Positions 24,190 through 36,146 of a DNA stretch of 64,000 nucleotides are shown piece after piece. Position numbers and translations under genes: made by a program. This DNA comes from Misgurnus anguillicaudatus (taxonomy: Eukaryota > Chordata > Actinopteri > Cypriniformes > Cobitidae): the NCBI RefSeq assembly GCF_027580225.2, contig NW_027395276.1, positions 3,393,501 through 3,457,500 on the forward strand, in the 5' to 3' direction. A model generated the notes under the pieces. The model was not told the origin of the DNA. It saw nothing but the letters and a program-made list of their open reading frames with translations, and ran no database searches. Within the stretch, counting starts at the first letter, position 1, and every line of letters starts with the position of its first letter.

Positions 24190-25406
24190 TTATACAACAG
24201 TTCTTTCTGGTTCTCGAATCTGATTGGCTAAGAGCTATGCGATATTGTACTGATAACGGCACAGTAACCGCTTCACCTTTCGTATCATTCCGCCACCTAG
24301 TGAATGGAGGTCCTAAACAGACTCATCTCTGAATGGAAAAACACAGACGCCCTGTTTTTAAACACTCTCCGTGTGTCTCATTAGTTCACTAGCTCAGAAA
24401 TCAGTCTGTGAATCCCCAATCGGAAGTTATTATTCCGTCAAAGATCAGCGCTCTTGGATGTTACGTTAAAGTTAATGGGAGTAATGTCTTGTCACATCGT
24501 GTGGACGATTAACACTTGGAAAGAGGAATATAAACACTAGTTTTTTTCTGGAGCTATATCTCTTATCAGAATGCGAAAACACTGTGGAACTGCAGGTAAG
24601 CACCGCAGCTTTTAAATGTGGACATTGATCATTTATTTAATCGCGACGTGACTATTAAAACATGTTATGAGATATCGGCACTGATATATTTATAAGCAGC
24701 ATGCAAAAACATCTCTCTGACACTTATAAAAAAACAGTTTTATATAGTACTGACAAGAACGAAGTCTAATAATATCCGAGTGCTCGTATCGCGTTAAGAT
24801 GAAATGGTAAACCAATAGTAACATTATAGAAGTATAGTTTTAATAACTTTTACCTCGCGCCAAAACAATAATAACACAAAAGACACTAAATATGAATAAG
24901 AAAACAAGTAATAGTTTCATCATGACACCAAATACTGCTGATTTGATCTCATTTTGACGATCATAAACAAACAAGGCCAACATGAGAGCCAGGGAATCCC
25001 TGTCAGAGATGTAGCCCAGAGTGGGCGGTGGTCAGCGGGGCAAGTGAACACTGATGTCCGCTCATGCTTTGGTTCTCATACGTACCGAATCTCACTAAGC
25101 AAATGTTCAAACAGGCGCTATCTTTACTAATCGACTGTAGATTTAAATATAATACATATATATTCTTGACTGAACTAATCTTAAAACTACACTTTGTGAC
25201 CAAGCAATTTTAATATTTAAAAACGGCGAATCCGTCCATTGAGTTAATATGAGATTCAAAGCAGCCGAAAGTGTTACCTGTCATTCTGGCCGCCCTCAAA
25301 TCCGTGGCGGAAGAAGTAGTTCTCAAACAAAGAGGCTTTTAAAATAACTCCGTTGTTGTTTTCTAGTTTTCGTTTTTCAAACGTGTGCCGTCGAACTGTT
25401 GTATAA
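24190..25406. mobile_element. element with TTATACAACAGTTC inverted ends, 1.2 kb
   Basis: TTATACAACAGTTC at 24190-24203 and its exact inverse at 25393-25406. Next to the left end is TTCTCGAATCTGATTGGCTA, common in cyprinid repeats. Target duplication unclear (possibly TA). No transposase frame was recognised. Confidence 0.7.
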
Positions 25407-27069
25407 AAGCAATATCGCCCTACGGCCTCGTGCCTCTGGCCTAATCACAGCCGTGATGATATAGAGCTATATCACACTCCTACTCGAGCGATATTGCTTA
25501 ATTATGCACCATTTCATGGTCATATGCACATTTTGTATATGTGATCCTGTCTGTAAAAAATCCAGTCTTATATTTTTATTAGTTCATAATCTATACAATT
25601 GCTTATGGTAAATTGCGGTGAAAAGTCGTACCAAGCATTTTATTAGGTGTATGGTTGTGAATGTTACCAATAAAACTTGAAAAACTGCACTGGAATGCTT
25701 TAATGTATGCCACAGTAACCCTCAAATTGATCTTGTGGTTGGTGTTGGGTGTTTGACTTGAGTTTCACAGGCCCATTTTTGGCACAATCCAGTTACGGTT
25801 CCATCTCTCACACAAACTCTCATTAACGAAGAGATTTGCACTTTTAAAGACAGACTTTTCCCTCAATCATCTTTTCCAGATCTATATTACCATGTTTGTG
25901 TAAGTCTCTCTCTTTCTTGCTCTGTGGGAGTATTGAGTTGCATTGTGTGGTGTCGGTGAATGATGCCGGTGATATTGATATAAGAATTCACTCCGGAGGC
26001 ATCCTAACTTTCTCGTTCCCTTGCAGCAATGCATTATGGGTTAAATGTTTAGCCTTTAGAATCATCTGCAGGCTCTTACTTTCTCTTGTAAAAATTCAGT
26101 TCATTTGTGTACACACTGTTGCAGAGCATAACAGTTTTACAGGAAACACATGCTCAAATATTTTTATTAGGAGCAAATGAATGCAAGGAGTAAAAAATTA
26201 GACAGAACAAATTGTCTATTATACAGACAAACAGACAGGATAGTACTAATGCTTAGATATATAACGTGACCGCCCCAAAAACCTCAAAAACCTTTTCAAT
26301 ACAATCGCAGTAAACCAAAGTCTGATTTAAATCAGGTGGCAATTGACAGACTGCCAAAGCCAATGACAGAGAAGAAGTGATGTTTTCACTGCACAAAGTA
26401 AGATGAATTTACTTTGGGAAGTCCCAGAAGAAATGGATGGTGCTATCAGAGGCCATTATAACAGCAGTTTTACCATGATTTACTTTAACAAAAGACATCT
26501 AATCTCAACCCTTCTTCTGGTAAACGCCGGAGAGGATGAATTGCCAGAATGACTTTTTAAACGCCAGTGTTGTTTGAATAACAGCGCAGTAAGTCACGCC
26601 AGATCTCAACAGAGTTGAATTAAACAGAACGTGCCAGCATGGGAGGAGAAGCCAGTTTCACTGTTTAGTTAAAGGGCTTGTTTTTCCATGTAGGCTTGAG
26701 CGTATGTGTGTGATCCTCTTGGCTGATCGGTTTGGCTTTGTTACTGCCAGCTAATACATAGCATTATGATATATGAGCGATTCATGATCTGGGATCTGTG
26801 TGTCAGCAGTTCATGAACTCTGCAGCTTTGAATGCATTGCAAACAGTGGAAATACTGAATGGCGGAAAAATGGCGGAAAAGTCTGAAATTTTTTGATAGC
26901 TTTATTTTTGATGATTTTTTGTTTGGTGCCTCTTGTGGCGTGACCATAGACTGTAAAAAAAGATGGATGACACGTCTCCATTGACTTCCATTCTCCAATG
27001 GATATTTTGTCCAAAATTAGGCCAAAATATCTCAAAAATGGCCAGTGACATCTTGCGGCAATGACATCA

Positions 27070-27682
27070 AGCTGCGTTTTCATTGCATATTTGGCAAAAT
27101 GTTTGTATTATTTTCTAAATGTCGACCAAAATGCATTGTGAAATGATGGCGTTTCCATTAATCGATGAAATGCGACTGAAAGCTTTTCCTCTCACAAGAA
27201 GTCATTCCAAACATCACGTCGACTGATGTTGGTAGGTTTACTAACATCGCATCCACCACAATAGGCATTATTTTTAACCGAAGGACACATTAATGCCAAA
27301 GGATGCCCCTTATATTTAAAAGGGGCAATGTAGAGGTGTTTCTTGGAGGTAATAATACATTATTTTAAATCAAAAGAGATGTAGGAGTGTTATCCAAACA
27401 TTATTGGCAAGGAAAACCTCTTATCCGTGGGAGCAGACACGTATTGGGAGGTTTAAGTACACACCACATCATCTTCAAATAATAATTATGTGACTTACTT
27501 CAGATGACCTGAAAATGCGAATAAATAATTCAATTGCAGTTTTGCCTGAAAAACCACCTCATGCAAGCGTAGAAACTTTTTGGCGATATATGGATTTTCG
27601 CGAAATGTATGTGTTTCCATTGGCCGTATTTTCAATTCGCAATGTCAATTTGCAGAATTTAAAGGAAAATGGAAACGCAGCT
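27070..27682. mobile_element. MITE with AGCTGCGTTT ends (family D), copy 1
   Basis: AGCTGCGTTTTCATT at the left and AATGGAAACGCAGCT at the right. The inside, including TCGACTGATGTTGGTAGGTT and AGTGTTATCCAAA, matches 59249-60335 in opposite orientation. An open frame (27515-27799) crosses the right end and is not a gene. Confidence 0.75.
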
Positions 27683-29079
27683 ACTGTTGTCACAGTAGTG
27701 ATCATGAGGTGGAGCTGCGGTATCAAGGCTCCGCCCATTTTCCCGTATGACACTCAAATTCAGTCATCACACGCCATCTTAATAGTATATAATAAATAAC
27801 TTAAACTAAACTTATTGGAAATAGTGCATTAACAGTATAAGAAATAACTTTAGTAACAGATACCATCGTTGGGAAAATGTATTTAAAGTTTAATTTGATT
27901 TTTAAATTTGGCTCATGTTCCAATTGGTTACACGGAGAGGGCGGGGTTTATGACCTATACTCCAGCCAGTCATAAGGCGGTGATCGAAATGTTTTGGCTT
28001 CACTTTTCAGTGTGTGGCACCACTGCACCTGCATATAAAAAATCTGTCATATTTTTTCGCAAGGAGATCATCTAAAGAACATCAGGTTAGGTGGATCAAA
28101 TACAATGGGAGTAGATTATGACTTACTTTTGCGATTAATAAGTCACTTAAGAGTATCAGCTATACTGAGTGTACTGTATGTGGTTCACTGATCATTTTTC
28201 AAAAATATGATGTTTATGCAAGGTCCAAAGCAGAGAGTTGTTCACAACATAATGAGATGACCCGAGGTGTCAAGGTGGCCAGCACTTTTTTACTGTAAAT
28301 ATGCTTAAATAAATAAATATTTAGTGGAATATTTTTCAAAAGCGATCACAGTATTTCAGAAACTATTAGCAGGTGCACATTTTGTTTTTTAGATTTATAA
28401 ATAATTACATAATACTCTGCTATTGTATTGAATCCATCCAACCGGATGCTCAATAAATTATCTTTTTATTATGTCATACGAGATTGCAACAACATAAAGG
28501 GAATAAATAATGTTTTGGTTAAACTACCCCTTTAAGAGATCATTACTGTACATTATTCTTCATGTGCAGAAGGTGATTTACAGTACATTTCAACAAAAGG
28601 GCGAAACAGAGGAACCAGAGGTTAAGCGCTCAGTTCGAGGGCACATCTGGTCACAAACCACTAAGCCACAACACCGCTGGGAAAAGAAACAGACTGAAAG
28701 AAGCAAAAAGCGACAGGAGGCTCATTGCACATTCAGCCTTTTGAAGATCGCTGGAATCGCCGTTCTCCAATTTTCTATAACAAATTAACAGCTATGCAAG
28801 AAATTAACAGATACATAAATAAGCCCCTAGGCCAAGCAAACAATGCACACATTCATTAACACATCACAACAACAGGAGTATATATATAAACTATGTATAT
28901 ATTTCTCCTATATGATCTCCAGCTCTCTCTCTCATAGCCAAGTTTGTGGTCTGGACACATACAATCTGCTTTAAAGAGCTGCCCAGATTTAAAGCTCTCG
29001 CTTTCTTTAAGTGTTGCTCTTCACTAACACACGAGAAGTTAAGGAATTGACCCCAGACTGGCTGACTCAGCGGTTGTTA

Positions 29080-29390
29080 CGCTCACTTTCCTTCACTCTC
29101 TCCTTTCCTCTATTTGTCTCTCCTTTTCCTCCCATCCTATTTCATTTCCTCCTATTTCCTTTTCTTCTCTCTTCTTTCCTCTCCCTCTATACCTTCTCTT
29201 CTCCTTTGATCCACTTTTTTTCTTTCTCTATCCCCTCTCTATATATCCTTTCTCCTTTTCTCTTCCTCTATGGCATCTCTTCATTTATCTCCCTCCATAT
29301 ACTCTCATCTCTTTTTGTCTCCCTCTACGTCCTCTTTCTCCTTTCCTCTCCCTTTATATCTTTTCTTTTTTCCCATTCTCTCATCTAGTC
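29080..29390 (+). repeat. polypyrimidine (CT-rich) tract of about 310 bp
   Basis: Nearly continuous C/T sequence with irregular CTTTCCTCTCTC-type units. It creates an open frame of Ser, Leu and Phe (29011-29388) that is compositional, not a gene. Such tracts can form triplex (H-DNA) structures. Confidence 0.8.
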
Positions 29391-30089
29391 TTCTAGTCAT
29401 ATAATCAACTTTTAGATGCCCATCAGGCTCCTTAACTACTTTATCCAGCAAAACATCTGTGGTCAACTTTTATCCGAACATTCTGGTTGACCGCCCATTT
29501 CTTCTGGTAAAAGGCATAGCAATGCACCAAACTGGCATTGAACAGCATGGGAACTCATGTCATCGCTCTGTCTTTGCCCATATTCCACTAAAAACGAGTG
29601 TAACGATTCTGTTTACGAGCATACTTGCAGTCTCTCTGTAGTTTACCATAATTCAATCACTCACACATGATTTGCAATCTGGTTTCCCAGCAAAACGGAT
29701 GTCTCCAGTTGCTAATGTCACTGTCTTTCCAAAGCATCGATGTGTAAACAACTTTTTGAAGATGCACTGAGAAATCAATCGCAGAACTCTGTTTAAAAGA
29801 CCAAAAATAAACATTTAAGCATTAAAAACACTGAAGGAACCTCACAAGGCATTTAAAGGTCACTCTTCTGTTTTAAATTTTCCATCCAGTTAGTTATATT
29901 AGAATCTGGGTCACTACATGACATCATCTGCCCCTGATGCCCTGAAGAGGCTTTAGCGTGTTATAAAACACTATTAGACTAAACACTGAATCAGTACATT
30001 CTTCATAGCGTGAAAAAAACATGGCAGACCCAAACAAAACTATTTTAGTTTAATTTTTTTTTTTATTCATTTTGTCATTTTTTTCATAT

Positions 30090-32480
30090 TTCCAGTCATC
30101 ACTAAAGAGTGTTTTCAGAGGTGTCTGCAACAAAATAAACATTTCTGAAAACAAACACTCCAGAATCAAGTTAAACACTGAAAAACACTCTTGAAACAAA
30201 GAAAAAACAAAATAAATGTCAGAAACCAAACAAACACTCCTGAAATAAATAAACACTTCTGAATGCAAACAAACACTCCTGAAACAAGCTAAACATCACA
30301 AAATGAAAACAAACACTTCTGAAACAAATAAACACTTCTGAATCCAAACAAACACTCCTGAAACAAATAAACACTTCTGAAACCAAACAAGCACTCCTGA
30401 AACAAGCTAAACACTGCAAAATGAAAACAAACACTCCTGAAACAAAGAAACACTGCTAAAAACCAACCAAACACTCCTGAAACAAATGAACACTTCAGAA
30501 AACAAACAAACACTCCTGAAACAAGCAGAATGCAAACAAATACTTATGAAGCAAAGTAAACACTTCTGAATCCAAACAAACACTCCTGAAACAAATAAAC
30601 ACTTCTGAAACCAAACAAACACTCCTGAAACAAGCTAAACACTGCAAAATGAAAACAAACACTCCTGAAACAAATAAACACTGCTGAAACCAAATAAACA
30701 CTGCTGAAACCAAACAAACACTGCTGAAACCAAATAAACACTGCTGAAACCAAACAAACACTCCTGAAACAAAGTAAACACTTCTGAATCCAAACAAACA
30801 CTCCTGAAACAAATAAACACTGCTGAAACCAAACAAACACTCCTGAAACAAGCTAAACACTGCAAAATGAAAACAAACACTCCTGAAACAAATAAACACT
30901 GCTGAAACCAAACAAACACTCCTGAAACAAGCTAAACACTGCAAAATGAAAACAAACACTCCTGAAACAAATAAACACTGCTGAAACCAAATAAACACTG
31001 CTGAAACCAAACAAACACTCCTGAAACCAAACAAACACTCCTGAAACAAGCTAAACAACGCAAAATGCAAACTAACACTCCTGAAACAAAGTAAACACTA
31101 CTGAATCCAAACAAACACTCCTGAAACAAATAAACACCGCCGAAACCAAACAAACACTCCTGAAACAAGCTAAACAACGCAAAATGCAAACTAACACTCC
31201 TGAAACAAAGTAAACACCACTGAATCCAAACAAACACTCCTGAAAACAAATAAACACTGCTGAAACCAAACAAACACTCCTGAAACAAGCTAAACAACGC
31301 AAAATGCAAACTAACACTCCTGAAACAAAGTAAACACTACTGAATCCAAACAAACACCCCTGAAACAAATAAACACTTCTGAAACAAAACAAACACTCCT
31401 GAAACAAATAAACACTTCTGAAACCAAACAAACAATCCTGAAACAAGCAAAACACCACAAAATGCAAACAAACACTTCTGAAACAAATAAACACTTCCGA
31501 AACCAAACAAACACTACTGAAACAAATAAACACTTCTGAAACCAAACAAGCACTCCTGAAACAAGCTAAACACTGCAAAATGAAAACTAACACTCCTGAA
31601 ACAAAGTAAACACTACTGAATCCAAACAAACACCCCTGAAACAAATAAACACTGCTGAAACCAAACAAACACTCCTGAAACAAGCTAAACAATGCAAAAT
31701 GCAAACTAACACTCCTGAAACAAAGTAAACACTACTGAATCCAAACAAACACTCCTGAAACAAATAAACACTTCCGAAACCAAACAAACACTCCTGAAAC
31801 AAATAAACACTTCTGAAACCAAACAAGCACTCCTGAAACAAGCTAAACAACGCAAAATGCAAACTAACACTCCTGAAACAAATGAACACTTCTGAAACAA
31901 AAAAACTCCTGAAACAAGCTAAACACTGCAAAATGAAAACAAACACTCCTGAAACAAATAAACACTTCTGAAACCAAACAAGCACTCCTGAAACAAGCTA
32001 AACAACGCAAAATGCAAACTAACACTCCTGAAACAAATGAACACTTCTGAAACAAAAAAAAACTCCTGAAACAAGCTAAACACTGCAAAATACAAACAAA
32101 CACTTCTGAAACAAATAAACACTTCCGAAAACAACCAAACACTCCTGAAACAAATGAACACTTCTGAAACCAAACAAACACTCCTGAAACAACCTAAACA
32201 CCAGAAAATGCAAACAAACAGTTCTAAAACAAATAAAAACTTCGGAATCCAAACAAACACTCCTGAAAAAATTAACACTAATAAACGCTAAACACTGAAA
32301 AAGCGCAAACACTCCTGAAACAAAACAAACACAGATAAAGTCAAACAAACACTCCTGAAACAAAATAAATATTAAAAACCTAAACACTCCTGAAACAAAA
32401 TAAACATTGAAAAACGTAAACACTCTTGAAACAAAATAAACATTGCCGAAACCAAACAAACGTTCCTAAACAAAATAAGC
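30090..32480. repeat. A-rich minisatellite with a 39-40 bp dimer unit and higher-order periods
   Basis: The dimer is two related 19-20 bp monomers, AAACAAATAAACACTTCTG and AAACCAAACAAACACTCCTG, plus a variant AAACAAGCTAAACACTGCAA. The GAAACAAGCT variant recurs at 30845, 30924, 31043, 31162, 31282, 31440 and 31558, intervals of about 79, 119, 119, 120, 158 and 118, all near multiples of 39.5. The edges (30.1-30.3 and 32.2-32.5 kb) are more diverged. The minus strand is free of stops for long stretches in overlapping frames (up to 210 codons, FQECLFGFRSVYL-like), an effect of composition and the 13-codon period. Confidence 0.92.
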
Positions 32481-32848
32481 ATCAATGAAACAAACACTGC
32501 TAGTTCCAATACAGTTTTTCACAGGTTTTCCATTCATGTGCTTTCAGTTTGTATTCAATAAAATAATGCGTTTACATTTGCTGTCATACTAATTAGCTGT
32601 TGCCAAAAATCCTGTTTCGATTGATCAAAACTGCTGTAAGTGATGAAATACCCAGCATAAAATGTTGCTACTTAATGACATAAGTAATTGAAATAAGTGT
32701 CATGAGAAACCACAACTATCTCTGTCATTGCTAGACTGTGCAAACAGCAAAATGAGTTAGTAGTTTTCAACTTTTTGTTAGTAACTTTAAGTGTAGTGAA
32801 AAATTATGAAATACATAAAATGATAAATAGATTGTAATAATAAAACTG

Positions 32849-32900
32849 TGTGTGTGCGTGCGTGCGTGCGTGCGCGCGCGTGTGTGTGTGTGCGTGCATG
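32849..32900. repeat. (TG)n/(CG)n microsatellite
   Basis: Alternating purine-pyrimidine run of GTGTGTGCGTGCGTGCG and CGCGCG units, the type of sequence that can adopt Z-DNA. Confidence 0.85.
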
Positions 32901-33639
32901 TTGAATGTTTTGGTTCCTGCTAAATATGGAAATCGGTGTTTAGTTTCTCTCTTGGATATTTAAGTTTGCCACAGTGCTGATCCTATGCCATATGTTAACA
33001 AAGCCTACATTAATAAATGCCATTTGGGATTTTTGAGCAGTGGGTCAGTGAAGAACTGTGAAAGTCTAAATCTCATCTGATTCGATTTCTAGTTTTTCTA
33101 GAATCCCAGAACCAACACTTTCCTTGAACTGTTATTCCATGATCAAACTTCTCTGCCCCAAATGTAAACACTGTTTAATCTATGGATTCTTAAAATATCG
33201 CCTTCCATGTTTATAATTCAAACACTTCTGGACACATTCTCATTTCCTTCTAATTACTTATATCAAATGGACCCCGAGTCTATTCAGTGAATGCATTTAA
33301 TGATTTCCTGTATCCATAAATCTGTTCACAGGAATGATTATATGGTACCAAAGGGTGAAGACTGCACACTCAGCACTTTAGAGAAAGGGAATGACAAAAA
33401 AGCAAGTACTGTAGTATTTGTTAGTGCAGAGATCAGAAAAAAGACCCACTTAGGGTACACATATTTAAAAAAAGACAAAACAGCCTAGTCGACTAATCAG
33501 TCATCTATTTAATTTGTCTGGTTGGATTTCATTCTTCATTATAAAAGTTGAGGTATTTAAAATAAATAATAAATACATTTAGTCACATCATTATTTCTGT
33601 AAAAACAGATGCTCTTATAATCTTCAAACATTAACCTCC

Positions 33640-33855
33640 ACTCCCTTTCAAAATTATCTTTTCTTTGCACAACATCCATCTTGGAGTGAAGGTGAGGCAA
33701 AATTCATTGTCTAATGGTCAGGCTTTCAACTTCCAACGATCCAATGAATTCCCAAAGGATAAAATCAAGTCCCGCCCTACGAAGTCGATTAATTTGAATA
33801 TACGTCACAATAGGGAAGAAACACTGTATCAACTTTTGTTTCAGGCCGACCTTTA
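33640..33855. mobile_element. degenerate copy of the AGTCGCAATG family (family E)
   Basis: AACGATCCAATGAATT, AAGTCCCGCCCTA and GAATATACGTCAC appear in the same order as AACGATCCAATCAGAT, AATCCAGCCCTGCC and GGATATACGTCAC in the element at 43299-43698. The right end (CGACCTTTAAA) is degraded and the left end is not clear. Older than the 43-kb copy. Confidence 0.55.
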
Positions 33856-34751
33856 AATATTTATATAATGAATGAATCAGTTAAATGACCTTGCTGGCTT
33901 TTGAAAATCTGAAAGGACAACACACTATTAAAATTCCTGTGTAAGACTGCAATTAGTGTCCTTGGTTAAACCCTTGAGGAAATTGTGGCACATTAACTGC
34001 TAAAGTTGAATGACAAATAATAAGTTATTATAGTAAATTTTCCAGTTTTTGTCATGACGTCTCGGGTAAAAGACTTCCAGTAAGCACACTGGGAGTGAGA
34101 CGTTCACAGTAAACTTTGACCTCAGTGCTCCATGTCTACAGTCTCCTTTCATCTCCAGCTAAGAAATAACATTGTGGTGTCACATCCAGCAACAGCAGCT
34201 TTAATGGACCTTAACCCTGATGAAATATACAACACTCAGAGAAAGCGCCCCAAATTTGACGAAAAGCAATGAAAGATGGGACAGAAAGGGATTTTAAAGA
34301 GAGAGCAAAAAACACTAAGGAATGAGTGAAATGTAGATCTGATGAGACAGAGAGCAAAGTTTACACAAGACGGCCGGAAATAAGACGATATTTCAGAGAA
34401 AAGATGCAGAGGGATGCACACTAAGGGACGAATTTATTATAGTTTCTGACACACTCAGATGTTTTGTTGGCCAACTTGTCATCTCACGTTACATTAATCT
34501 TAAGAAAAGTTATTCAATGTCCACTGATATTTAGCTGGCCAGAAAAATTTACCCTAGAGGAAACTTTCTACATAAACATACTGATAGTCAATTCCAAGAA
34601 AGAGCTTTGGGTTGCTAGTTTGTGTTAACCTTACTGACAAGTAAATAAAATATGCTCAAGCACAGCTGTATTTTCTCTTTACTCTCAAGTTTTATGTGAT
34701 TTTTCTGTCAGTAAAAAACATGAAAACAAATGCAAAGAGCACACAAAGTCA

Positions 34752-34795
34752 TTTTACATTTAAGCATTTGGCAGACAATTTTATCGAAAATGACT
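34752..34795. repeat. teleost dispersed motif (AAGCATTTGGCAGACA / CGAAAATGACTTA)
   Basis: Resembles a motif very common in fish repeats of the form ATTTAGCAGACGCTTTTATC then CAAAGCGACTTAC. A second partial copy is at 47731-47765. Family not assigned. Confidence 0.5.
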
Positions 34796-34832
34796 TAAAG
34801 GTGTACATTTTAGCGGCATGTAGGGTTGAGAT

Positions 34833-35680
34833 TAGGGCTGGGTATTGTTAGGAATTTCACAATTCGATTCAATTTCGATTCTTGAGGCTTCGATTCAATT
34901 CGATTCGATTCAATTCAATATTAATTTACTTGCTTCGATATCGATCCAATAATAAGTAAATACACAAGCAATTAAGTACCTGAGTATATTTTTAAATAAT
35001 GTGTGTAGTATTAAGGGCTCGTTATAGTCGTGCGTAGGTCCTACGGCGTAGCAGCGACGGCGTAGGTTCCGCGTCGGTTTTCATTTATACTTTTGCGTCG
35101 TCGTTAGCGTCGACGTGCAAACACGCGCGCGACCGCTGGTAGGCAGTATCCACGCGTGTAACCACAGTAGCAGCACAAACGTGAAAGAAGAAGAAGCTTA
35201 GCAAGTTAACCCACAAACGAAGAAGAAACAGCAACTTGTTGTGTATAATTTGAGAAGACCAGCCTGACGGGAGGGGTTCTGGTGGACCAATCACAGCGCT
35301 TGCGGTCCGCGTAGATCTGACACGCTGTTAAATTTTTTGTGAGGTGCGCGTCAGGCTACGCAGAGCTACGCACAGGCTACGGATAGCCTACGCCGTAGCT
35401 ACGGCGTAGAACCTACGCACGACTATAAATCGCCCTTTACTAATGTTTGATCACGTTGATGGTGAAGGCTTGAAAGAAGTGCTGCTATTTGCCATCTTTG
35501 ATCTTTCTGTTTTGATAAAGCGCGTCTTGTACAACGCTGAACGCTCTCACTAGAGTGTTGCACACAGCGGCGCCACTTGCCGGGGGGCTGAATCGATTCA
35601 TAGGATTTGATGAATCGATATTGAATTGAGAAACAAATAATTGCAATGCATTGATGAATCAATATTTTTACACAGCCCTA
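34833..35680. mobile_element. hAT element nested in the family B MITE, perfect 8-bp duplication
   Basis: Ends TAGGGCTGGGTATTGT and ACACAGCCCTA, flanked by GTTGAGAT at 34825-34832 and 35681-35688. Subterminal repeats of TTCGATTCAATTCGATTC and TGAATCGATA. Itself hit by the element at 35014-35436. Confidence 0.9.
35014..35436. mobile_element. PIF/Harbinger-like MITE nested in the hAT, TTA duplication
   Basis: AGGGC then TTATAGTCGTGCGTAGG at the left; inverted CCTACGCACGACTATAA and GCCCT at the right. Flanked by TTA at 35011-35013 and 35437-35439. A 3-bp TTA (TWA) target fits PIF/Harbinger. GC-rich with multiple CCTACGCCGTAG palindromes. Confidence 0.8.
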
Positions 35681-36146
35681 GTTGAGATTGTGAATTGCAA
35701 CCAACGGCTCAGTCCACAGCTCACTTCTCCTTTTTCGAAACCATCTATCGATCTGTCTTGGGCTGTCTGTCTATCATCAGATTTTTAATAGATTTTTAAT
35801 AGATTTTTTTCCTTTTTGGTGTTTTGTACTTTTTAAATTACTTTTTATAACTAATTAATTAATTCTGTCAGTTTTAAAAACATGGCCTCACACAAATAGA
35901 ATGGAATAAGTAATTTTACAGCGCATTAGACAGCTGAGGATATTCAGTCGCCACATGTTTTAGGGTTTGGCACATCGATGACCTTATCCATAAACTTCTT
36001 ATTGATGTTCTGTGCCCCTCTTTGCAATTTCTCTGTGGGGGCATGCGCACCACTGTACTAGAGAAACCCCCCCAACACACACAAAAAAAATCTTGTTGGA
36101 TCTATATGAATTTAAATGGCCAATTTTGGCAAAAAGCAACTAGGTA

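Larger units (their letters stand above)
34799..35746 (+). mobile_element. family B TTAA MITE, copy 3, split by a hAT and right-truncated
   Basis: Begins after TTAA (34795-34798) as AGGTGTACATTTTAGCGGCA, lacking part of the usual end, is interrupted at GTTGAGAT by the hAT at 34833-35680, and resumes as GTTGAGATTGTGAATTGCAA then CCAACGGCTCAGTCCAC. It loses similarity near 35746. Same orientation as 9540-9916. Confidence 0.82.

Noticed and set aside
28510..28788. 92-codon plus-strand frame with a basic stretch
   Set aside because: No domain or splice support; composition alone is not enough.
29011..29388. 125-codon plus-strand frame of Ser, Leu and Phe, resembling membrane segments
   Set aside because: It coincides with a polypyrimidine tract; hydrophobicity is compositional.
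30219..32459. Set of overlapping minus-strand open frames (up to 210 codons) rich in Phe, Cys, Val and Leu
   Set aside because: They are translations of the 39-40 bp minisatellite in several frames at once, with a 13-codon period. No start context, splice signal or domain supports a protein.
30229..32480. Possible CRISPR-like direct repeat array
   Set aside because: Units are contiguous, variable, A-rich and lack unique spacers; the genome is a vertebrate.
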